Of a stretch of DNA of 64,000 nt, positions 41,185 through 49,305 are shown piece by piece. The translations under genes were made by a program, and so were the position numbers. Position 1 is the first letter of the stretch, and each line of letters opens with the position of its first letter. The notes under the pieces were generated by a model. It did no database searches. It was not told where the DNA came from and saw only the letters and a list, made by a program, of their open reading frames with translations. The stretch is from Streptomyces roseirectus (GTDB lineage Bacteria > Actinomycetota > Actinomycetes > Streptomycetales > Streptomycetaceae), in assembly GCF_014489635.1 (NCBI RefSeq), contig NZ_CP060828.1, positions 8,854,001 to 8,918,000 on the forward strand. Reading direction: 5' to 3'.

Positions 41185-42024
41185 TCAGACGTCGCGCCAG
41201 CGGGCGTTGGCGCAGGAGAAGACGCCGAAGGCGATGAGGCCGGTGGCGATCAGGGCCAGGAGCCAGGGGCCCGCCGGGGTGTCGGCGAAGGTCCGCAGGG
41301 TGTTGTCGACGCCCTTGGCTCTGCCGGGCCGGTGTTCGACGGACGCGGTGATCGCGAAGCCGCCCGCGGTGGCGAAGACGATGCCGCGGGCGGTGCCGCC
41401 GAACACGCCGAAGGCGGAGACGACGTGCCGCGTCCGGCGGGACATCTCCGCCGTCCTGAGGTGCTTCTCGAACCTGCGCCGCAGCGCCCGGACGGCGATC
41501 CACAGGCCCGCGGCGGTCACCGCGGCACCGGCGGTGCCGACGATCCACTGCCCGCCGGGCCAGTCCAGCGCCTTCGCCGTGACGTCCTGGGAGCGCCGGT
41601 CGGAACTGCCGCCGCCGCTGCCCTCGTCCCCGGCCGCGTAGGAGAGCACGGAGTACGCGACGAAGCCGTAGAACAGGCAACGGCCCGCGGCCGTCGCCCT
41701 CTTGCCCGGCTTGTTCCCGTCGGGGCCGGCCTGCCCGAAGGCGGCCTCCGACAGCCGCCACAGGGCCATCCCGGCCAGGGCGGCCCCGAGCAGCCACAAC
41801 AGCGCCGTCCCGAAGGGCTTCTCGGCGATCTCGGCGACCGCGCCGCCCCGGTCGGCCTGGCCGCTCCCGCCGGAGAAGGCGATCCGCAGGGAGAGGACGC
41901 CGATCAGCGCGTAGAGGACTCCGCGGGCGACGAAACCCGCGCGGGCCGCCGCCGCGACCGCCTTGCTGTTCGCCGCGCGACGGGCCTGCCGCTGCCCGCG
42001 CGCCGTTGCCGATCCGGTAGCCAT
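41185..42024 (-). CDS. DUF1206-type membrane protein
   Basis: A 279-residue protein with six hydrophobic segments arranged as three similar pairs, each starting with a pattern like ARAGFVARGVLYALIGVLSL, GRCLFYGFVAYSVLSY and GGTARGIVFATAGGFAI. That three-fold pattern is the hallmark of DUF1206 membrane proteins. The function is not known. It stands alone, divergent from the Rieske protein gene, with a short shared promoter region (42025-42173). Confidence 0.85.
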   Translation of the reverse strand: MATGSATARGQRQARRAANSKAVAAAARAGFVARGVLYALIGVLSLRIAFSGGSGQADRGGAVAEIAEKPFGTALLWLLGAALAGMALWRLSEAAFGQAGPDGNKPGKRATAAGRCLFYGFVAYSVLSYAAGDEGSGGGSSDRRSQDVTAKALDWPGGQWIVGTAGAAVTAAGLWIAVRALRRRFEKHLRTAEMSRRTRHVVSAFGVFGGTARGIVFATAGGFAITASVEHRPGRAKGVDNTLRTFADTPAGPWLLALIATGLIAFGVFSCANARWRDV

Positions 42025-42173
42025 GCTCCACCGGATGCCCTCTCAGGGCGAAGCCATCCCAGGCCGTGGCCCGCCGTTCCCGGGGCAGGCCGCGCTGCCG
42101 GCGTTCCGCACGGCACCGCGTCGAGCCGGTACGCGAGACGTTTGCCGCAGGCCGGGCGGGAGAACCGGGAGCC

Positions 42174-43088
42174 ATGACAACCGCCCTCAAGTCATCCTCA
42201 CCGACCGCCCGCCGCGTCGCGCCCCGGCTGTGGAGCCAGTGCCTCGGCGCACTGGAGCGGGTGGAGAACGCCGAAGCGCTCGACCGTGTCGCGGCGCCCC
42301 TGCGGAAGGCCGTACGCGCCCTGCCCCTCGGCCCGCTCCGCGACGTGCTCCACGGCCGCCGGCTCGGCCATCCGCTCCACCCGGTCCTGGTGCAGGTCCC
42401 GATGGGCGCCTGGCTGTCGTCCGTCGTCCTGGACTTCGTGCCCGGCGCGGGACGGCCCGCCCGGGTGCTCGTGGGCGTGGGCACGCTGACGGCGCTCCCC
42501 GCCGCGCTGGCCGGCTGGACGGACTGGGCGCAGCAGGGCGAGCGGGAGATGCGTACCGGCCTGGTGCACGCGGCGGCCAACGTCGGCGCCGTGACGCTGT
42601 TCGGCGCGTCGTTCGCGGTGCGCGGACGCCGCCCGGTGGCCGGCCGTTGCCTCGGCGCGGGCGGTCTGGCCTGTGCCGGCGTCGGCGGCTTCATCGGCGG
42701 CCACCTCGCCTACCGGCAGGGCGCGGGTGCCAACAAGGCCGCGTCCGTCGTCCACCTGGTCGAGCCCGGCTGGCACCCGGTCGGCCCGGTGGCCCGCCTC
42801 ACGCCCGGAAAGCCCGAACACCGCATGCTCGGCGAGGTGCCCCTGCTCGTGGTGCGCGGCGAGGACGGCACCGTCCACGCGCTCGCCGACCGGTGCAGCC
42901 ACCTCTCCGGATCGCTGTCCTCGGGCGACGTCCACGACGGCTGCGTGACCTGTCCCTGGCACGGCAGCGAGTTCCGGCTGTCCGACGGCGCCGTGGTGCG
43001 CGGGCCCGCGACCGCGCCACAGCCGCGCTTCGAGACCCGGATCGAACCGGACGGCGTCCTCGCCGTCCGGCTGCCGGGGGCGGGGTGA
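42174..43088 (+). CDS. Membrane Rieske 2Fe-2S protein (DUF2231 + Rieske)
   Basis: A 304-residue protein. Residues ~55-185 form a four-helix DUF2231-type membrane part (RRLGHPLHPVLVQVPMGAW, ALAGWTDWAQQGE). Residues ~200-304 are a Rieske domain with ligands in ADRCSHLSGSL and VTCPWHGSEFRLSDGAV. It likely carries electrons at the membrane, but the partner is unknown. ATG 42174 starts the recognisable protein; in-frame starts upstream give an Arg-rich non-conserved lead. The next 220 bases to 43308 hold no supported gene. Confidence 0.85.
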   Translation: MTTALKSSSPTARRVAPRLWSQCLGALERVENAEALDRVAAPLRKAVRALPLGPLRDVLHGRRLGHPLHPVLVQVPMGAWLSSVVLDFVPGAGRPARVLVGVGTLTALPAALAGWTDWAQQGEREMRTGLVHAAANVGAVTLFGASFAVRGRRPVAGRCLGAGGLACAGVGGFIGGHLAYRQGAGANKAASVVHLVEPGWHPVGPVARLTPGKPEHRMLGEVPLLVVRGEDGTVHALADRCSHLSGSLSSGDVHDGCVTCPWHGSEFRLSDGAVVRGPATAPQPRFETRIEPDGVLAVRLPGAG

Positions 43089-43308
43089 GCCGGAGAGGGC
43101 TTCGAGGGAGCCGGTTGGTCGTCGACCTGCGCACATTCCCCCGGCGGGCTCGTGGCCCTGCCGGGTGAGGAGCGGTGCGAACGCCTACATCCGCCACATC
43201 CTGCGCGGACAGCAGGACCGCGTACTCCCGCCCGGTGGGGCTGGCCCCACTACGGACTGTCGGGTGTACCGGTTCGTGTCACGGCGTCGGCGTTCCTAGC
43301 GTTCTCGC

Positions 43309-44529
43309 ATGACGAAAACGCTGCGACCGCACTCTCCGCCCCGGTTACTGGATGTCGACGCGCTGCGAGGGTTCGCGTTGTTCGGGATCCTTGTCGTGAA
43401 CCTTCCGTTCTTCGCGTCGGGTTACCCGTTCCACCTTGTCGCGGATCCGGCGCACGGGTCGTGGCTGGACGACACCGTGGAGTTCGGGGTCCGGCTGCTG
43501 TTCGAGATGAAGTTCTACCTGCTGTTCTCGTTCCTGTTCGGGTACAGCTTCACCTTGCAACTGGCCTCCGCGGAAAGAGCGGGCGCGAACTTCAGCGCGC
43601 GGTTCGTCCGCCGGCTCGGTGGGCTGTTCGTGCTCGGTGGTCTGCACGCGGTGCTGCTGTTCCACGGCGACATCCTGGCCACGTACGCGCTGCTGGGCCT
43701 CGTGCTGCTCGCCGTGCACCGGATCCGGCCGAGGACCGCGCTCATCTCTGCGGGGGTGATCTTCGGGGTCATGGCGACCGCGATAGCCGTGGCCGCGCTG
43801 TCCGGCGTCGAGCTGGTCACCGACCAGGGCGCCGCGCTCGCCGACGGCCGCGCGTCGACCGACGCGCTCGACGGCGGCCTGGGTTCGGTGATCGGCGAGC
43901 ATGTGCGCTCGTTGCCGACGATGGCCGGCAGCCTCGCCGTGCAGGGGCCCCTCGCGCTGGCCGCGTTCTTCGTCGGACTGGCCGCGGGGCGACGGGAGTT
44001 GCTGGCGGACGGGATCGGCAGGCACGGCGTCGCGCTGCGCAGGCTGGAGTGGGTCGGGTACCCGGTCGGGCTCGCCGGCGCGCTGGTGTTCGCGATCGGC
44101 GGCGGCACCGTGGGGCTGGCCGGGGTGGCGGTCACCATCCTGACCGCGCCCCTGCTGACCGGCGCCTATGTGGCGACCCTGCTGCGGGTGTTCGCCACCC
44201 CGCGCGGCGGCCGGCTGGCACGGGTGCTCGCGCCGGCCGGGCGGATGGCGCTGTCGAACTATCTCGGTCAGTCCTTGCTGGGGGTGCTGATCTTCACCGG
44301 CGCAGGACTCGGGCTGACCGGGGACACGCCGCCGGCGCTCGTGCCGGTCGTCGCCGTCGGGATCTTCGCGGCCCAGCTGGAGCTGAGCCGGCGCTGGCTC
44401 GCGCGGTACCGGTACGGGCCGGTCGAATGGGTGCTGCGGGCCGTCACGAACGCGGAGCTTCCCCGGATGCGACGCCGCGCGCCGGAAACGGCGCTGTCCT
44501 CTCCGCCGGGGGAGCCTCGGCATCCATAG
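43309..44529 (+). CDS. DUF418 (YeiB-like) membrane protein
   Basis: A 406-residue integral membrane protein with about ten helices. It opens with RLLDVDALRGFALFGILVVN, the YeiB/DUF418 hallmark related to acyltransferase-3 folds, then FYLLFSFLFGYSFTLQL and FVRRLGGLFVLGGLHAVLLF. The C-terminal DUF418 part has AGRMALSNYLGQSLLGVLIF and YRYGPVEWVLRAVT. A role in membrane or cell-wall acyl transfer is possible but unproven for the family. It stands alone; the next gene is a pseudogene 47 bp downstream. Confidence 0.87.
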   Translation: MTKTLRPHSPPRLLDVDALRGFALFGILVVNLPFFASGYPFHLVADPAHGSWLDDTVEFGVRLLFEMKFYLLFSFLFGYSFTLQLASAERAGANFSARFVRRLGGLFVLGGLHAVLLFHGDILATYALLGLVLLAVHRIRPRTALISAGVIFGVMATAIAVAALSGVELVTDQGAALADGRASTDALDGGLGSVIGEHVRSLPTMAGSLAVQGPLALAAFFVGLAAGRRELLADGIGRHGVALRRLEWVGYPVGLAGALVFAIGGGTVGLAGVAVTILTAPLLTGAYVATLLRVFATPRGGRLARVLAPAGRMALSNYLGQSLLGVLIFTGAGLGLTGDTPPALVPVVAVGIFAAQLELSRRWLARYRYGPVEWVLRAVTNAELPRMRRRAPETALSSPPGEPRHP

Positions 44530-44576
44530 GGGGACAGCCCTCAGCAAGGCGCAACCTGAACAGAGAAAGGGCATGA

Positions 44577-45364
44577 GTGGAGAAGGCACCGGCGAAGCAG
44601 AGGCCGACCGATCCGCTCCAGCGGCAGGTGGACGCGATCCACGACACCGGGGCCGTCGGTGTGCACGCCGAGGTGACGTCACCGTCCGCACGGCACCGCG
44701 CGTCCGCGGGGACGGCCGCGGTGAACGCCACGAGGCCGATGCCGCAGGACGGCAGGTTCCGGATCGGCAGTGCCACCAAGACCTTCACCGCCACGGTCGT
44801 GCTGCAACTCGTCGGCGAGGGACGGATGTCCCTGGAGGACACCGTCGAACGGTGGCTGCCGGCGTGGTCCGGGGCAACGGCAACGACGGCGGCCGGGTCA
44901 CCGTGCGGGAGCTGGGGCGGCTGGCGATGCGGCACCCTCCCGAGTTCTCCCCGCCGGGCGCCGGCTGGTCGTGCTCCAACACCAACTACGTCCTCGCCGC
45001 GATGATCGTCCACAAGGTCACGGGACGGAGCTGGGCACGCGAGACGCGCGACCGGATCATCCGCCCCCTGGGCCTGAGGCACACCAGCACACCCGGCGTC
45101 TCCGCGTCCGTCCCGCTCCCGCACGCCCAGAGCTACGCCGCGTTCGGCACCGACACCGGCACCGACGTCACAGAACTCGACGCGATGACGACCACCGTTG
45201 CCGTACCCGAACTGGGCGTGAAGTACGGACACGGAACCCGAACCGCCACCGTGTACGTCGCCAGCGACCCCGGCCGACACACCCAGCGAGCCATGACCAC
45301 ACTCGTGGGCCGGGAACTGTGCCGAGCAGCCGTAGGACCGCCTACGCCTCCCTGGCGAGGCTGA
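44577..45364 (+). pseudogene. Broken serine hydrolase (beta-lactamase/D-Ala carboxypeptidase family)
   Basis: Two frames are needed. The first (44577 to ~44860) gives FRIGSATKTFTATVVLQLV with the SxxK catalytic Ser-Lys and SLEDTVERWLP. From ~44860 the match continues in another frame: GNGNDGGRVTVREL, GWSCSNTNYVLAAMIV with the YxN-type motif, and IIRPLGLRHTSTPG. One missing G in CCGGCGTGG explains the shift. Segments normally present between VREL and HPPEF and near the C-terminal HxG are also missing. It ends overlapping the convergent LysE remnant. It cannot make a working enzyme. Confidence 0.8.
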
Positions 45365-45866
45365 CGCAGAAGAGGCACAGGGCGAGTCCGGCACTCGCGT
45401 CGAACGCCCTGCGGACCGGCCGTCGTTCGAGCCAGAACCTCAGAGATCCGACGAGACCCACGACCAGCAGCAACCAGAGCGTGCCGAGGAACGGCACGGT
45501 CCAGGCGTGGGCCAGCCAGGCGGTCCACGGCGCGTCCTGGCCGACGAACTGAGGAAGCAACGAGAGGTAGAAGACCAGGATCTTCGGGTTGGTCGCGTTG
45601 CAGAGGAAGCCCCGGCGGTAGGCGATCCACGGCGATGGCCGTGATACCTCGTGCGCGCCGATGTCCGCGTAGTGCCCGCGAACCGCGCTGCGCAGGGATG
45701 CGAAGGCCAGCCATGCCAAATAGGCGACGCCGGCCCACTTGACGGCGAGGAACAGTGGCTGGACGCGGACGACCACGCTCGCCACTCCGGCCGTCACCAG
45801 CAGTCCTTGCAGAACCGCGGCCGAACTCACACCGAGCGTGGTGGCCGCGCCGTACCTCCGCCCGCG
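45342..45866 (-). pseudogene. N-terminally truncated LysE-family exporter
   Basis: The reading frame gives LysE/RhtB-type sequence from RGRRYGAATTLGVSSAAVLQ onward through LFLAVKWAGVAYLAWLAFAS and GFLCNATNPKILVFYLSLLP to the normal C-terminus. The first ~40 residues with the start helix and TPGPD motif are missing. Instead the frame runs into the terminator of the next gene. An internal GTG (45830) would give 162 residues without helix 1. The breakpoint next to a terminator suggests a deletion or rearrangement. Confidence 0.75.
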
Positions 45867-45883
45867 GCACCCAGATCCACACG

Positions 45884-45917
45884 CGGACGCCCGCTTCTCG
45901 AAAGGAGCGGGCGTCCG
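45884..45917 (-). terminator. Terminator after NlpC/P60 gene
   Basis: CGGACGCCCGC and GCGGGCGTCCG form a perfect 11-bp stem with a 12-base loop, 34 bp after the NlpC/P60 stop on the minus strand. Confidence 0.8.
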
Positions 45918-45950
45918 GGTGTCGTTACGTCACCGTGCGGAGGGCACCGG

Positions 45951-48257
45951 TCAGGCCCGGGTCTCCGGGTCCAGGGCCGGGGGCCTGGTGCAGTCGATGA
46001 CTCGGTCCAGCCAGGCCGGGCCCTTGAGGTAGATGTTGCTGATCCATGCCTTGTAGTCCGGCAGGTAGGACCAGACGTCGTTCGTGATGCCTTCCGCCGT
46101 CACGGACTGGGCGTGCTTCTGGCAGCCGATCCTGACCGGGGTGGGGCCGTTGAAGGTGTTCTTCACGTCCGACGTGGTGTTGGGGTGGGAGTGGGTGTTC
46201 ACGCCCGTGCCCCACGTGCTGAACATGCCGTCGGCGCCCGCGCTGGTGCCGCCGCCCGTGCCGGTGTCGGGGTCGAGGGCCGGGGGCCGGGTGCAGTCCA
46301 TGACGCCGTCCAGCCAGGCCGCGCCCTTGAGGTAGATGTTGCTGATCCAGGCGCTGTAGTCGGGGAGGTAGGACCAGACGTCGTTGGTGATGCCTTCCGC
46401 CGTCACGGACTGGGCGTGCTTCTGGCAGCCGATCTTCACCGGGGTGGGGCCGCTGAAGGTGTTCTTGACGTCCGAGGTGGTGTTGGGGTGGGCGTGGGTG
46501 TTCACGTCGGTGCCCCAGGTGCTGTTGGAGCCGGTCGAGGTGCCGCCGCCGCAGTCCGGCACGCCGTCCAGCCAGGCCGCGCCCTTGACGAAGATGTTGC
46601 TCACCCAGCCGCCGACGTCGGGCAGGTGCGACCAGGCGTCGTTGGTGATGCCCTCGGCCGTCACCGACTCGGCGTGCTTCTGGCAGTCGATGTGGATCGC
46701 GGTCGGCGCGGAGAACGTGGTGACCAGCGAGCCCGAACGCGACGGCGTGGAGCGGACGTTCACACTGGTGCCCCAGGTGGAGTGCTCCCCGGAGCCCGTG
46801 GCACCGCCGCAGTCGGGCACCCCGTCCAGCCAGTAGCCGCCCTTGACGTAGATGTTGCTGATCCAGCCGCCCAGGTCGGGCAGGTGGGACCAGACGTCGT
46901 TGGTGATGCCCTCGGCGGTGACCGACTCGGCGTGCTTCTGGCAGTCGATGTTGACGGCCGTCGGACCGGGGAAGGTGGTGACCACCGAGCCCGAACGGGC
47001 CGGTGCGGAGCGGACGTTGATCCCGGTGCCCCACGTCACGTGGTTGCCGGAGCCCATGCCGCCCATGAACCGCAGCCCGCCCGCGTAGTCGGTCATGTCA
47101 TGGCTGTTGAGGTCCGAGACCATCACGTGGGTGTCGGACTCGCGCGCCTCGACGATCTTCCCCGCACCGAGGTAGATGGCGACGTGGTGCACGGACCGCC
47201 GGCCGAAGAACACGAGGTCACCGGGGCTGAGCGCCGAGGTGTCGGTGCCCAGCCGCTGCCCCGGCAGGCTGAAGATGCCGGCGGCCGTGGTGTTGCCCAT
47301 GACGTCGTAGCCGACCGCCTGCGACCACGCCCACCGCACCAGACCCGAACAGTCGAAGCCCTTGCGGTACGGATCGTTCTTGCTGCGCACGGGGTCCGAC
47401 TGGTCGACGAAGCCGTACGAGGCCCCGGGTGAGCCGCCGTGACCGCCGCCCCAGCTGTACCAGGTGCCCGCCGCGACCTGCGAACAGGCGGCGTCGATCG
47501 CCCGGTTCGCGGCCGGGGAGACCGCCGTGCCGTGCGCCGCGCAGCCCCACGTGTTCGGCCCGTCCGGCGCGCCGTACTGCCACGGCCAGTAGATGTGCCC
47601 CATCTCGCAGGGGATGTAGGCGTTCCGTGACAGGTCGACGGGGTAGCGGCACTGCGTGTCGAGGTGGTCGAGGAAGCCGTCCGGATAGGCCCACTGGTGC
47701 CACTCGCCGTGGGTTATCCCGTACGACAGGTTCTTCGCGTACTGGTCCCAGATGATGTCGGCGACGGGGGAGTTGTAGGTGAGCCATTCGCTCAGGCTCC
47801 ACGGCCCGTCCGCCCGGACGTGCAGCACGAGCGCGCTGTCCGTGCGCTCGATCCAGAACACGATGGTGCGGCCCGCGCCCTCGGAGTGGCCCGGCAGTGA
47901 CACCAGCCGGAACCCGGTGGTGTAGACGTCGGTGGCCTGGACCGGGTTCGAGGTGCCCAGGTACGTGAGCATGCACTTCGCGCCGGGCTTGATCGGGCCC
48001 TTGCAGTCGGTGTCGAAGGGGAAGTACTGGGCGAACCGCCACTCGGCCATCGCGGCGACCTGCCAAGCCGCGGGTTCGGCGGAGCCCTTGTCGACGGAGG
48101 CGAGGGTGTACGTGAGTTCGTGCGCGTCGTCCGCGCGGGCGGGACTGCTGCCGGTGAACAGCAGGGTGCCGACGGCCATGATGAGGCCGGCGGCGAGGGC
48201 CAGGGCACGCTGCCACATGGGCGGGCTGCCCGGCGCCCGTGAGACCTGTTCGGTCAT
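45951..48257 (-). CDS. Secreted NlpC/P60 hydrolase with four C-terminal SH3-like repeats
   Basis: A 768-residue secreted protein with signal peptide (ALALAAGLIMAVGTLLFTGS). Residues ~45-240 are an unassigned domain with several Cys. Residues ~255-400 are NlpC/P60 with catalytic Cys in GFDCSGLVRWAW, His in SVHHVAIYLG and a mature loop ARESDTHVM. Residues ~405-765 hold four ~80-residue repeats of the form WGTGINVRSAP, IDCQKHAESVTAEGITNDVW, LPDLGGWISNIYVKG. They resemble SH3b wall-binding modules; copies 1-2 (VRS) and 3-4 (NTHSHPNTTSDV) form two sub-types. It should cut peptidoglycan stems at gamma-Glu-meso-DAP bonds. A promoter-like sequence lies ~75-100 bp upstream. Confidence 0.88.
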   Translation of the reverse strand: MTEQVSRAPGSPPMWQRALALAAGLIMAVGTLLFTGSSPARADDAHELTYTLASVDKGSAEPAAWQVAAMAEWRFAQYFPFDTDCKGPIKPGAKCMLTYLGTSNPVQATDVYTTGFRLVSLPGHSEGAGRTIVFWIERTDSALVLHVRADGPWSLSEWLTYNSPVADIIWDQYAKNLSYGITHGEWHQWAYPDGFLDHLDTQCRYPVDLSRNAYIPCEMGHIYWPWQYGAPDGPNTWGCAAHGTAVSPAANRAIDAACSQVAAGTWYSWGGGHGGSPGASYGFVDQSDPVRSKNDPYRKGFDCSGLVRWAWSQAVGYDVMGNTTAAGIFSLPGQRLGTDTSALSPGDLVFFGRRSVHHVAIYLGAGKIVEARESDTHVMVSDLNSHDMTDYAGGLRFMGGMGSGNHVTWGTGINVRSAPARSGSVVTTFPGPTAVNIDCQKHAESVTAEGITNDVWSHLPDLGGWISNIYVKGGYWLDGVPDCGGATGSGEHSTWGTSVNVRSTPSRSGSLVTTFSAPTAIHIDCQKHAESVTAEGITNDAWSHLPDVGGWVSNIFVKGAAWLDGVPDCGGGTSTGSNSTWGTDVNTHAHPNTTSDVKNTFSGPTPVKIGCQKHAQSVTAEGITNDVWSYLPDYSAWISNIYLKGAAWLDGVMDCTRPPALDPDTGTGGGTSAGADGMFSTWGTGVNTHSHPNTTSDVKNTFNGPTPVRIGCQKHAQSVTAEGITNDVWSYLPDYKAWISNIYLKGPAWLDRVIDCTRPPALDPETRA

Positions 48258-48332
48258 GTCACTCCTTGGTCAAGGGATGCGCGCGCCGGTGGCGGAATAT
48301 CGACCCCCGATTGACCGGAAACGCGCGCACGG

Positions 48333-48359
48333 ATCATAACGTTGTCGGCTCACGGTCAA
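48333..48359 (-). promoter_or_regulatory. Candidate housekeeping promoter for NlpC/P60 gene
   Basis: On the minus strand TTGACC (48354-48359) and TATGAT (48333-48338) are separated by 15 bases and lie ~80-100 bp before the start codon. The match to the consensus is good; the spacing is slightly short. Confidence 0.45.
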
Positions 48360-48398
48360 AGTGAACGCTGGGTGAGGTCTCCTGACAGGCGGGATAAA

Positions 48399-49015
48399 TC
48401 ACCCGAGGAGTGTCAAATCGCCCTGTTTTCCTGACGGTTCATCCGGCGGCGAAGCACGCCAGACGGGGGTGGTGCACGAGCCGGACGCCCCCGCCCCCAC
48501 CCCCGTCACCGGCCTCAGCGCGCGGGTCAGGCCGATGACGCCGTGCTTGGAGGCATGGTGGGCGGCACGCTCGGGCAGCCCGACGAGCCCGCCCAGCGAC
48601 GAACAGTTGACGATCGCCCCGCTGCCCTGCTCCCGTATCTGCCGCAGCTCGTGCTTCGTCGCCGCCCAGACACCGCGCAGGTTGACGCCGTTGACCCGGT
48701 CGAAGGAGTCCGCGCTCTCGTCGGCCGCGTCGGACGGCGGCACCTGGATGCCGGCGTTGCCGAACGCCATGTCCAGCCGGCCGAACTCCGTCACCGCGCG
48801 CCGCACCGCCGCCTCCACCTGCCGCTCGTCCGTGACATCGCAGGCGACGCCGATCTCCTCGGCCGCCTCGCGGACGGCGTCCTCGTCACGGTCGACGAGC
48901 ACGACGGCGGCGCCGGAGCCGGCGAACGCACGGGCGCCGGCCAGACCCATGCCGGAGGCGGCACCGGTGACCAGGGCGACCTGCCCGGAGTACGCGGCCG
49001 ACGGCCCTCGCTCAT
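48399..49015 (-). pseudogene. Decayed short-chain dehydrogenase
   Basis: The start ATG (49015) overlaps the stop of the quinol monooxygenase gene (ATGA), as in an operon, but it reads MSEGRRPRTPG in the wrong frame. The SDR frame begins two bases off with GQVALVTGAASGMGLAGARA and goes on through VACDVTDERQVEAAV, FGNAGIQVP and ASKHGVIGLTRAL, then loses similarity. So there is a frameshift within the first ~10 codons and the C-terminal third is lost. The Tyr of the active site is His (HHASKHG). It is a pseudogene of the levanase operon. Confidence 0.75.
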
Positions 49016-49305
49016 GCCGTCGGATCGAGGAACGTCAGGACGGAGGCGTCCTCCTCGATGAGTGGGGCGAGGGTGGTGTTGAACGGGGGGCCGTAGGGGG
49101 CCTGGAGGTGGGTCTGGAAGGCGGCCTCGTCGCGGTAGACCTCGAAGATCCAGTAGGCGCGGGGGTTGGTTGCCTTGGTGTAGACGTCGAAGGTGAGGTT
49201 GCCGGGTTCCTCGCGGACCTTGCGGGCGTAGTCGCCGATGAGGCGGGCGACCTCGTCCTGGGCGCCTTCGCGGGCGGTGAACTCGGCGAGGAGTGTCTTC
49301 GTCAC
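49012..49305 (-). CDS. ABM-family putative quinol monooxygenase
   Basis: A 97-residue protein of the antibiotic-biosynthesis-monooxygenase (ABM) fold, YgiN-like: LLAEFTAREGAQDEVARLIG, EPGNLTFDVYTKATNP and FWIFEVYRDEAAF-like YWIFEVYRDEAAFQTHL. Such dimeric ferredoxin-like proteins oxidise quinols or act on small aromatics, or protect against them. The GTG start overlaps the levanase stop (GTGA), so it is co-translated with a polysaccharide hydrolase, an unexpected partner. The downstream SDR is broken. Role in sugar metabolism is unclear. Confidence 0.85.
   Translation of the reverse strand: MTKTLLAEFTAREGAQDEVARLIGDYARKVREEPGNLTFDVYTKATNPRAYWIFEVYRDEAAFQTHLQAPYGPPFNTTLAPLIEEDASVLTFLDPTA

Noticed and set aside
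48258..48398. Cyclic-di-AMP (ydaO-type) riboswitch before the NlpC/P60 gene
   Set aside because: Such riboswitches precede some actinomycete wall hydrolases, but the leader here is only ~140 bases and I could not see the conserved core.
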